Source: Brachionus koreanus
Taxonomy: Eukaryota; Rotifera; Eurotatoria; Ploima; Brachionidae
NCBI GenBank assembly: GCA_016987375.1
Contig: PJRA01000263.1
Span: 2,424,791 to 2,439,445, forward strand
Reading direction: 5' to 3'
DNA length: 14,655 bases
Every line of letters starts with the position of its first letter. Position 1 is the stretch's first letter. This document shows, one piece after another, positions 1-7,104 of the stretch. The position numbers and the translations under genes are program-made. Under the pieces are notes generated by a model. That model was not told the DNA's origin, did not search any database, and saw only the letters and a program-made list of their open reading frames with translations.

Positions 1-176
1 TTTCAGATTTTTCATAATAGTGCAACTTTGAATGTTTCACCATGTTGCATTTACAGAACATGCTTTTGATTTTTAAAAAAAAAGTTATAAGAATTTTCAA
101 AATTTTGTTCTGTTCTATTGTACTAAATTTCACAAAACCTTGAGAAAGAAAATTTTCAAGCTTTCCTTATTTTTAG

Positions 177-1378
177 GAAAATCTTCTTCACCATGAACAT
201 ACGACAATTATTAATTAAACAAGATATACATGACCAATGTTTATTTGAAAAATCTCTGGTTTATTTTTGAATTTATTTGTGATTAATCGTCAATATATGA
301 GAATTTTAAAAAAAATAAAAAATTTGCAAAATAGTCAATGACACTTTATTCTATTTGATTATTTATAAAACATTTTTTTTATGTAATTTAAGGAAGAAAT
401 TACCATGGAAAAAAATAAATTAAAAGAGTACTTTATCAATGGCCCAGGTAAAGAATGCAATTTAGATTCTTTAATTTTTCACGTGTTGTAAGAACTTTTG
501 ATTTAATGAAAATTAAATTAATAAGGAAAACATTTTTTCTAAAAAGAGATTCAAAGCATGAATACAATTTAGTTAAAGAAAATTTTAAATTGCTATACGG
601 CTCTGATAAGCTTATCGAAAAATGTCAAGGAAAAGAATTTGAATATTTTTCAGATAACTACTATCCGCAAGTGTTTGAAAGCTATGAAAAATTGAACATT
701 TCCTTATCAGAAATGCTAAAATCAGCAAATAAAGATTTAGGAACTAACAGACTTATTGAACTTGATGGAGCTAATGGAATTTTGGGCACACTTGTCAGCG
801 ATTGTTACAATAAATTCTATTCTATTTCAAATTGCCGAAACACATCATTAAACGCTAGAATTAACTTGATAAAAAACGGTTTAAATGAAGACTATTTCTT
901 TCTTGAAAACAACTTAGCTAAATCAAACAAGCATTTAAAAACAATTTTAGATGATTGCGGACTTGATTCAAAAATCAGCTTTGTATTCCAAGACTTCAAG
1001 CAGCCTATGTACGATTATCAGAAACAAAAAAGTAAAAATTAGTTTTCTTTTAAAACGAAAATTAAAATCAAAAGAGTTTTTTTCTAATAGAGAAAAAATT
1101 GTTGATCAAACTTAGAACTCATGAACAAATAAAAAATATTTTGCTGGTAACTAATTTGAGTGCATTGTTCAAGGTAGAACAATATTGTTATGAGTAAGGC
1201 ACAATGGAAATTTTTAGAAAAAATATTTGGAATAATCTCGTTTTTTAGGTTGATGACTGCTGAGAGAAAGCGTGATGGAATTTTTGGCAAGCCTTTTTTC
1301 GCGACTTCAGCTAAACTAATTGATTTGAAACCAAACGTTTCAAATTGTTACGCAATTATTCGACTTGATAGAGAATAA
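177..1378 (+). CDS. TRMT2/TrmA-family tRNA uridine-5-methyltransferase homologue, probably catalytically dead; 5' end outside window
   Basis: Known family members make 5-methyluridine in tRNA using S-adenosylmethionine. My model is exons 177-258, 393-487, 547-1031, 1091-1193 and 1249-1378, whose phases all agree; introns are 134, 59, 59 and 55 bp. The first listed exon is the weakest. Matches to human TRMT2A/B recalled from memory, in order: FINGPG (family TxGPG), LLYGSDKLIEK, YYPQVFESYEKL (family FFQVNTxxAExL), the SAM-binding glycine loop DGANGILG, SLNARINLIKNGL, and KNILLVTN (family RLLYVSCNP). Three defining features are absent. The catalytic Cys of SCNP is missing (VTNLSA), the DPPR motif reads QDFKQP, and the PHCE general-base motif reads SNCYA. 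TAA TAA ends the frame. An alternative acceptor at 525 would add seven codons. The family call is fairly secure; loss of activity is inference. The gene may be a pseudoenzyme or early decay, though the reading frame is intact. Confidence 0.75.
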
Positions 1379-1401
1379 TAAAAATAGAAATTAAAATTAA
1401 G

Positions 1402-1407
1402 AATAAA
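1402..1407 (+). promoter_or_regulatory. Candidate poly(A) signal of the TRMT2-like gene
   Basis: AATAAA lies 24 bases after the stop codon of the plus-strand gene. In DNA this AT-rich the hexamer also occurs by chance, so position is the main support. Confidence 0.4.
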
Positions 1408-1420
1408 AAAATTTTGCTCA

Positions 1421-1426
1421 TTTATT
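1421..1426 (-). promoter_or_regulatory. Candidate poly(A) signal of the MARCHF5-like paralogue
   Basis: The plus strand reads TTTATT, so the minus strand reads AATAAA, about 76 bases past the minus-strand stop. The signals of the two convergent genes lie 14 bases apart, so their 3' untranslated regions probably overlap. Confidence 0.4.
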
Positions 1427-1501
1427 TTTTTAATCAAAAATTCAAAAAATTTATATCATTAAATAATGTTTAAAACATAAGAAAAAAAATACTCAAATTA
1501 A

Positions 1502-2909
1502 TTAACTACAACAAGGGTAGTTTTTTATATCTCGATTCATCAACTGCCATAGCTTTTTTCTCAAGCAAATTGTTTTGAGCACATTTTTCACACCAATAAA
1601 AATAATACCTGACTAAAATTAAAATTAAATTGAAATTAAATATATTTTTAGTCTCATTATTACAATTGCTGTTCTGACTAGAACTGAGTTGCTTATATTT
1701 AATCGGCTCAAAAACATTCTATCAAATGAAACGGCCACTGTTGGCAAAAATAGTCCTCCAACTACCAATCTTAATCTAGACACAAATTTGACATCCTCTT
1801 TTTCTTCTTCATCATCTGAGCTATGCTCATAAATATTCTCGTTTAACTTCATATTCATATCATTTGTCGAGTAAGTGGCTAAATAATAAAATCATATTTT
1901 AATTACGCAAATTTAAAAACAAAATTCTCTTTTTTGTGCTAAATCCTAGGCTTAAAATTGTTGATTCCTCTTCAAATTTTTATTTTATTTGCGCAATTTA
2001 TACTTTAAAAAAAAACATTTGCAATTGATCAAAGATTAGATTTTTAAAAATAGAATTGAAATTTCGAAATTTGAGCTCAACATAGGCTTAAGGTCAAATA
2101 TAAAAAAAAAAAACTAACGCAGTAATTTGTCCATCATATTGGAAAATGGAATTAATCTAGATGCTACTAAAAAAATTGGCATTGTGGGAACTAGTCCGAA
2201 TACAAAAATTTTGCTTGATGAGCTTAAATAACTGAGGCCTTTTTTGAATCCATAAATCTAAATAAAAGAAAAATAAAAATTAAATCGTTGGTAAAATAAG
2301 AAAAAATTACTTGGCAAATAGTGATTGCTCCATAACTAAGACAGCACCAATAGCTTGAAGCAGAAATTAACAACAGTGACAATATTGAGCTTGAATAGGA
2401 TATCATTTGATCAATGAAATCGAAAATTTTTAAGCTTATACCTTAAAAACAAAAATTAAGGCATAACTTAAATTCCGAAATAAATAGGATACTTTTATAC
2501 TATTTAATGGATAGATGAATTCGTATTTAAAATTGCACTGTGAGCAATACAAATCCACGGCAGCATTTCCATTTTGTTTTAGGTCAATATAATTCTGAAA
2601 GCATTCAAAGTGTGCCAACTTTTTGCGGCATTTACAAATGCTCAGTATGAATTTGTTCATTATTGATACAAGTTTTATGTTGTTTGGTGCCATTTTTGAC
2701 TCTTTGATGAAAAAGTCCAAGTCGAAAAAATAGCTTTGAATAGTGTCATATTCGTCTTGGTTCATTTCGAACACCGACAGACAGACCCAGCATTTTTTTG
2801 GCGAAAAATTAGCTCTTGGCTGGCTGACCGACCGGTGCGGATTTTGGTAAGAAAAAATTAAATCAGCATTATGTCTTTCAATGGCTAGATGGTCGTTCTG
2901 CTCGGACAT
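1502..2909 (-). CDS. Strongly diverged paralogue of MARCHF5 (RING-CH, multi-pass membrane E3 ligase)
   Basis: Exons in transcription order are 2909-2442, 2389-2311, 2257-2119, 1878-1664 and 1612-1502; introns are 52, 53, 240 and 51 bp. The RING-CH domain keeps all eight zinc ligands: C40, C43, C92, C94, H100, C103, C122, C125. C43 and C92 are 49 positions apart, against 16 in the neighbouring MARCHF5. The usual tryptophan after the sixth ligand (LQRW) is a tyrosine (FQNY). Later blocks track MARCHF5 closely: SYWCCLSYGAITICQ (SVYWTAVTYGAVTIMQ), FGLVPTMPIFL (IGLPTIPVML), VVGGLFLPTVAV (ICGGLILPTIAT) and SGIIFIGVKNVLK (GGIAFIGLKGILK). A DDEEEKED acidic stretch opens the fourth segment. Introns 2-4 join in frame. 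Intron 1 leaves one surplus base, so either its splice is non-canonical, the assembly has a one-base error, or the gene is newly broken. Mitochondrial location is inferred from the family. Confidence 0.82.
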
Positions 2910-3252
2910 TTAATTTCTAGAAAAAAAATAAAAGCAAGAGAAAATTAAATTTTTTTTGTTTAATTTTGGATTTTAATTCAGATTATTGTATCAAGTTAAA
3001 AATAATTCTAAAATTATAAATTTAAAAATTTAAATTTCGCATAAATTGTGTTTTTTAACTATTTGATTTTAGATGAAAAAAATTGTTGTCGCCGTATGGG
3101 CTATAGAAACCAATAAGAAATCTTTCTGAGTGAATACTTACATTTGAGCAAAATTTCGAGTAGAGCTCACAAATGACTGCATTTATAGTTGAGAGAAAAA
3201 CCCATATCATAACATGCTTACAACTCATGCTCTTAAATGCTTTTTAATTCAT

Positions 3253-3286
3253 TCTCTCACTCTCTCTCTTTCTCTCACTCTCTCTT
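3253..3286. repeat. Imperfect (CT)n microsatellite
   Basis: A 34-base pure C/T tract apart from two A interruptions: TCTCTC-A-CTCTCTCTCTTTCTCTC-A-CTCTCTCTT. It is the only dinucleotide repeat of this kind that I noticed in the window. Confidence 0.9.
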
Positions 3287-3419
3287 GATTTAAAATTATA
3301 AAATTTGAAATCAAGTAAGGCTTTGTATCGCTTTTAAGCAAGTGCTAAATTTGGCATTTATAATTTATTTAAAATAGCAGATATTTCAAAAAAAAAGGCA
3401 AGTGTGAACACCTTAAAAA

Positions 3420-3448
3420 CGTGTGGTTGAAAACACGCCCTTAGCGTG
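3420..3448. other. Mutually exclusive small hairpins in a GC-rich patch
   Basis: CGTGT (3420-3424) can pair with ACACG (3433-3437). Alternatively CACGC (3434-3438) can pair with GCGTG (3444-3448) across a 5-base loop. The two stems share bases and cannot form together. No gene flanks them closely, so a function is not supported. Confidence 0.4.
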
Positions 3449-4376
3449 GTTTTTTTCCCGTTTTTCTGTCTCTGCATGTGAGGTTAAGGTTGTAAGAGTT
3501 AGTAAACTTGGTTGTAAGAAAAATATTTTAAGTGGGATCAATAAATCAAGCTTTGGTTGATAAACATCTTGAAAGAATGAAAAACTATTTAACATACGTA
3601 TAGAACACATGAAATATTTTGATTTTAATTAATATGAATTATAAATCTAGCAAATTCTTTAACTTCATCTGAAATGTACCTGAGACATACATTATCTTTG
3701 ATTTATTTAGCTTTTTTAAATCGAAAAATAAATCATGAATTTGAAGTCTAATTTAAAAATTAGAATTTGAAAAATGTGAAAAATTATGAGTATAAAAAAT
3801 ATGGCTGATAGGCAAGAATAGTTTTCTTATTCTAATTATTTTTTTACAAAAAAGGGCTTGCCTTCGAATAATTCTGTTTTCTGCAAAATTTTTATTTAAT
3901 TTTAATAAGAAAAATGTTTCATTTTTTTTTAAATTTTATTACAAGTGCTTTTAAAAAATTTTGAAAGACTAAAAATAATAAAAAAGTTAACAGCACTCAA
4001 ACTATGATTAAAAAGTACCAAAATCAATTAAATATAAAATCAAAAGTAATTTCGAATATGCTCAAATTGATTTTTTATTTATTAAGAATAAATAATAATT
4101 AAAAAAGTATTTTTATAAAATAAATTTCTTTTCTCTAAAAACTTTTGTAATCTTGACCTTTTTCGCCTTCATAAAATTCTCGCCATTAACTTAAGTCAAC
4201 ACGATGTTTCTGAAACCTTATAAAACTGTCACCTCTAAAAGTACCTCTTTAGACTCATGTATTGTAATTTTTTTGAAATTAAGTATTTTTAATTTGCAAA
4301 AGAAATATAATATTTTTGCACTCAATCAAAATTCAATTTTATTTCTTAGATAAAAATTCCCTTAAATAACAAATTA

Positions 4377-4385
4377 GTCTAAAAT
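4377..4385. repeat. Left copy of 9-bp target-site duplication GTCTAAAAT
   Basis: GTCTAAAAT is repeated exactly at 5473-5481, immediately outside the two ends of the element. Nine bases is the usual duplication length for Mutator-like elements. The first G could instead be the last base of the right terminus, giving an 8-bp duplication. Confidence 0.85.
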
Positions 4386-4412
4386 CGGGTATATTTATTT
4401 GTGCTCCTAAAT
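4386..4412 (+). repeat. Left terminal inverted repeat of the MULE
   Basis: It runs from CGGGTATATTTATTT through GTGCTCCTAAAT. The reverse complement of the right end reads GGGTTGTAATTAATT then GTGCTCTTAAAT. The repeats match at about 80% over 26 bases with one gap. Confidence 0.75.
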
Positions 4413-4593
4413 AAACTGAATGTGTTACCTTAAATTTCTTATTTGTGCTCTTAAATTAATTAAATTAACTCTTAAAATAATTAATTGAGATATTATACAA
4501 CGTGTGCTCTAAAAAGTATTAATTATAAGCATATTATACTTATTTAGACACTTAAAAGTTTAATATGAGTTCTTTAATTAATTAATAGTGCTC
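4401..4593 (+). repeat. Left subterminal array of GTGCTC motifs
   Basis: Exact GTGCTC begins at 4401, 4445, 4504 and 4588, usually followed by a T/A-rich TTAAA-type tail. Weaker relatives (such as AACTCTTAAA near 4467) lie between. These are the reverse complement of the right-hand GAGCAC copies and are plausible transposase-binding sites. Confidence 0.7.
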
Positions 4594-4610
4594 TTAAAAA
4601 AATTAAATGG

Positions 4611-4618
4611 TATATAAA
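4611..4618 (+). promoter_or_regulatory. TATA box of the MULE gene
   Basis: TATATAAA sits 51 bases before the ATG at 4669, inside the left flank and just after the last GTGCTC copy. The spacing leaves room for a start site near 4640 and a leader of about 30 bases. Confidence 0.55.
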
Positions 4619-4668
4619 GTAAATATTTATTTCCGTTTTTTTACCAAATTTTTTTTTCTAAAAATCAA

Positions 4669-5170
4669 ATGGAAGATAATAGCGAGTTAGTTCAACTAGA
4701 AGATTTTCGATCAGAGGAAAGTTTATCTGAATCAGAAGAAGAAGTAGTGACCAGTTGTAACAAAACAAGAAGAGCAAGGTCATGGGTTTCCGAGGAAGTT
4801 TACGAAAATAACGAACAGGTGAACGAATGGTTAAAATTAAATACATTTTGGTCTTTAGATAAAAGTTACCATTCGAATGCAGGTCGAAAAGTATTTTACC
4901 GTTGCAATCTTGTGAAAAAAAGATGATGAAGAAGAAGTTGAACAGCCACCACCGCCAAAGAAACGTGGTCGAAAACCAAAACAAGTTGCAGCGGCAGCAG
5001 AAGCTGAAAATAATGAAGAAGAAGTTGAACAGCCACCACCGCCAAAAAAACGTGGTCGAAAACCAAAACAAGTTGCAGCGGCAGCAGAAGCTGAAAATAA
5101 TGAAGAAGAAGAAGTTGAACAGCCACCACCGCCAAAGAAACGTGGCCGAAAACCAAAATCTAATCAATAG
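4669..5170 (+). pseudogene. Collapsed MULE transposase gene: FLYWCH-like N-terminus plus AT-hook C-terminus, catalytic core deleted
   Basis: Translation from ATG 4669 gives an acidic opening (residues ~1-25, SEESLSESEEE), then WLKLNTFWSLDKSYHSNAG and KVFYRCNLVKKR before a TGA at 4924-4926. That segment resembles the DNA-binding domain that opens animal MULE transposases and stops just before its usual Cys/His part. From 4922 another frame is open to TAG 5168-5170. It encodes three near-identical units of acidic EEEVEQ, PPPP and the AT-hook KKRGRKPK, separated by QVAAAAEAENN spacers. AT-hooks bind the minor groove of AT-rich DNA. The frames meet at a run of seven A (4915-4921); one A fewer would join them. 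I infer that an internal deletion removed the catalytic domain and left the remaining parts out of frame. Programmed frameshifting is possible but unsupported. Confidence 0.75.
4928..5167 (+). repeat. 87-bp coding tandem repeat (about 2.7 copies) encoding AT-hooks
   Basis: Units begin at 4928, 5015 and 5102. Units 1 and 2 differ by one base over 87 bp (AAG versus AAA). Unit 3 has one extra GAA codon and a silent GGT to GGC change, and is cut short by the stop. The near identity points to recent slippage or unequal exchange. Each unit adds one AT-hook, KKRGRKPK. Confidence 0.92.
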
Positions 5171-5304
5171 ATTTTTTCTTTATTTTTTCTATTAAAATAC
5201 ATTTTTTTAATTAAATACAAATATAAAATAAATAATATAAAACTTAAATAAAATAATACTTTTTTTTCTTAAATTAATATTTAGAGCCCGTTTTCGTTGT
5301 TTTA

Positions 5305-5457
5305 GAGCACAATTTGTTTTTTTTTGAAGCACATTTTTATTTTTTTTGGCGCATATAATAATTTCGTTAAGAGCACATTTAATAACGTTAAGTGTACACT
5401 TTTAATAATTTTAGAGCACGCATAATTATAGAGCACATTTAAGATATTTAAGAGCAC
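5305..5457 (-). repeat. Right subterminal array of GAGCAC motifs
   Basis: Exact GAGCAC begins at 5305, 5371, 5414, 5431 and 5452, mostly preceded by TTTA or TTAA. Degenerate copies (GAGCCC at 5284, AAGCAC near 5327) extend the array inward. The orientation mirrors the left flank. Confidence 0.7.
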
Positions 5458-5472
5458 AATTAATTACAACCC
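5446..5472 (-). repeat. Right terminal inverted repeat of the MULE
   Basis: The sequence ends ATTTAAGAGCACAATTAATTACAACCC; read on the minus strand it starts GGGTTGTAATTAATT then GTGCTCTTAAAT, matching the left end. Confidence 0.75.
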
Positions 5473-5481
5473 GTCTAAAAT
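5473..5481. repeat. Right copy of 9-bp target-site duplication GTCTAAAAT
   Basis: Exact repeat of 4377-4385, directly after the element's terminal CCC. Confidence 0.85.
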
Positions 5482-7064
5482 TAGATTTTAATAAACACAT
5501 ATTAAATTTGATTTAAAAAATATTGTAAAAAAAGTCAAGGTACACCGTGCTTTTAATAGATTAAAAAGATTTTAAAGGCGAGTTCAACATGTTTTTGAAA
5601 ATAACTTTCCTCAAAAAATAGACAAAATGTCCAGAGACAAATAAGTCAAACAACACCGCATTCAATTAGAACCAATTCATAGATTCATCATTCTGAGAAT
5701 GCATTCTTTATTTAATTCTCTAATAGTATCATAATGTTATCTTAATTCATTTGTTTAATCTCAAAATAAATAAAATAAAAATTAAATCTTTCTAAATTTT
5801 TCTTTATACAAAATTTTTTCTTCAACAGTTCTATGTCTATGATTTTTTTGTTGTATCAAATGGTTCAAGTAAAAAACTGGTATGAACTGATTGCTCTAAA
5901 AATTGGTAATGACCTACCAAAAAAGATATTACTCAAAAAAAGTATTCTGTCATCTATCAACTAATGAACCGCATTTTTCATTGATTTAAATTAACAAAAA
6001 TAGTTATTAAGATAAAAATTCAGAACCAACGAAGCATTTTTCTCTATTTTATTATTTTAAAAGATAAATAAAAAAAACTTGTTCCAAATTTAAAAGCAAT
6101 TCTGAACCATTTACACAATTCTTTTATTCTTTTACTTTTCTATTAATTTAAATTAATTTAAAAAATATAAAAATAGCTAATAATACACTTTTATAGGTAC
6201 AAATGATCATTTTATTTATTGATTTTTGTGCATTCTATTCATATTTAAAAAAAATTGCTTCCGCACGAAAAATAAAATAAATAATTTTTAAGACAGAATT
6301 TAATGTTTTAATGCTAATATTTCGAAATGAAAAAAATATATTAATATGAAAAAAGTTATATAATAATTATTATCTTTTAATTAACAAAAAAAATTAAAAT
6401 TTTATAATTTTTATTTAGAATTTTTAATTCAATCAGTTTTTGATGCAAAAAAAAATATTTTAAATGAATGTTTAATTTAATTATTAAATGCAAACATATT
6501 AGACGTTTTCTCGACTCAAATACAATAACATATTATATATTTAAATTAAATCTTTATGCATTGATAAACAATCTAAAGGTATTATTTTAAGCAAAATTAA
6601 AATATTTTTTTTAATATTAAAAATAATTATAATCAAATAATAAATTATGACAGATCTATTTTTCCTGAAATATTTGTCGGTCATTCAACAAACTATGGAT
6701 TTATTTATTATTTATCAAGTGAGTCATGTTTTGAATAAAATATTCTTAATAAATGTTCTGATTTCTGATTTGTGTTCTTGTTTACTGGCAAAAGAAGTTC
6801 TGTAATTCAATGATGTTTAAATGCAATTATTTTTAATTTAAAAACATAAAAAAATCGAAAAAAATGTTTTATTTAATTTCTAAAAGCTATATAAATAAGG
6901 AAATCAAAAATTCAAGCCTTTGTTGCTATTATATATTTTAAAAATTATACATTAGCTTTAAGTCTAAATTTCTAAAATTAACTGTTTGAAAAAAAAAACT
7001 ATTTTGTAGCAAAATTTATCATTTCTTTGGTCAAAAATATACAAATTAGTTTTTACAAAAAAAA
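5482..7064. other. Gene-free, extremely AT-rich interval
   Basis: Stops are dense in every frame and A/T runs dominate, especially 6040-7000. I recognise no coding block, RNA gene or transposon end. A GC-slightly-richer piece at 5540-5720 could be old transposon or gene debris but has no identifiable homology. Confidence 0.55.
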
Positions 7065-7070
7065 TTTATT
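7065..7070 (-). promoter_or_regulatory. Candidate poly(A) signal of MARCHF5
   Basis: The minus strand reads AATAAA 35 bases after the stop codon. The local AT richness lowers its weight. Confidence 0.45.
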
Positions 7071-7104
7071 ATATAATTTAAAACAAACTAGAATTGATTA
7101 TTGT

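Larger units (their letters stand above)
2910..4376. other. Gene-free AT-rich interval
   Basis: Both strands are full of stops. It contains the CT-rich microsatellite at 3253-3286 and a GC-richer patch around 3395-3500 with competing hairpins. The 65-codon minus-strand frame at 3413-3610 has no family likeness and unremarkable composition. The part next to 2909 should hold the promoter of the MARCHF5-like gene, but I see no convincing element. Confidence 0.6.
4386..5472 (+). mobile_element. Small non-autonomous Mutator-like (MULE) DNA transposon
   Basis: The 1087-bp element is bounded by an exact 9-bp duplication and by imperfect terminal inverted repeats starting (C)GGGT. Inside the termini, each flank carries several copies of GAGCAC in mirror orientation: GTGCTC on the left, GAGCAC on the right. 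The single gene (4669-5170) keeps an N-terminal segment ending FYRCNLVKKR, like the FLYWCH-type zinc-binding region at the start of many animal MULE transposases, and a C-terminal AT-hook array. The catalytic DDE domain between them is absent, so the copy cannot encode its own transposase. The family call rests on duplication length, terminal architecture and the N-terminal motif. hAT or P-like elements (8-bp duplications) are less likely alternatives. The exact duplication and clean ends suggest a fairly recent insertion. Confidence 0.8.

Noticed and set aside
1..78. A further upstream TRMT2-like exon (frame reading SATLNVSP)
   Set aside because: A short likeness only; no clear splice site and too close to the window edge to judge.
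505..1042. A single-exon gene starting at ATG 505 and ending at the TAG at 1040-1042
   Set aside because: The family alignment continues in frame across introns on both sides (393-487 upstream, 1091-1378 downstream), so this ORF is only the central exon with intron read-through at both ends.
404..1042. Phosphoacetylglucosamine mutase-like fragment, suggested by DGANGIL
   Set aside because: A sugar-mutase active-site and metal loop could not be found, while the TrmA-fold order of motifs fits over the full length.
1578..1584. GAGCACA inside the last exon of the MARCHF5 paralogue as a stray transposon motif
   Set aside because: A single copy within conserved coding sequence; coincidence.
2392..2405. 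ATATCCTAT resembling a U12-type 5' splice site in the MARCHF5 paralogue
   Set aside because: It lies at the 3' part of intron 1 and does not repair the reading frame with any nearby acceptor.
4883..4922. A 40-bp GT-AG intron that would join the two frames of the MULE gene
   Set aside because: It restores frame, but the donor (GTCGAA) is poor, there is no pyrimidine tract, it is shorter than any well-supported intron here, and it would remove the KVFYRC core of the DNA-binding segment.
4658..5195. Long frames antisense to, or out of frame with, the AT-hook repeat (Phe/Trp-rich or His/Arg-rich repeats)
   Set aside because: They are mirror products of the 87-bp tandem; the RGRKP frame has the recognisable AT-hook and silent-site change.
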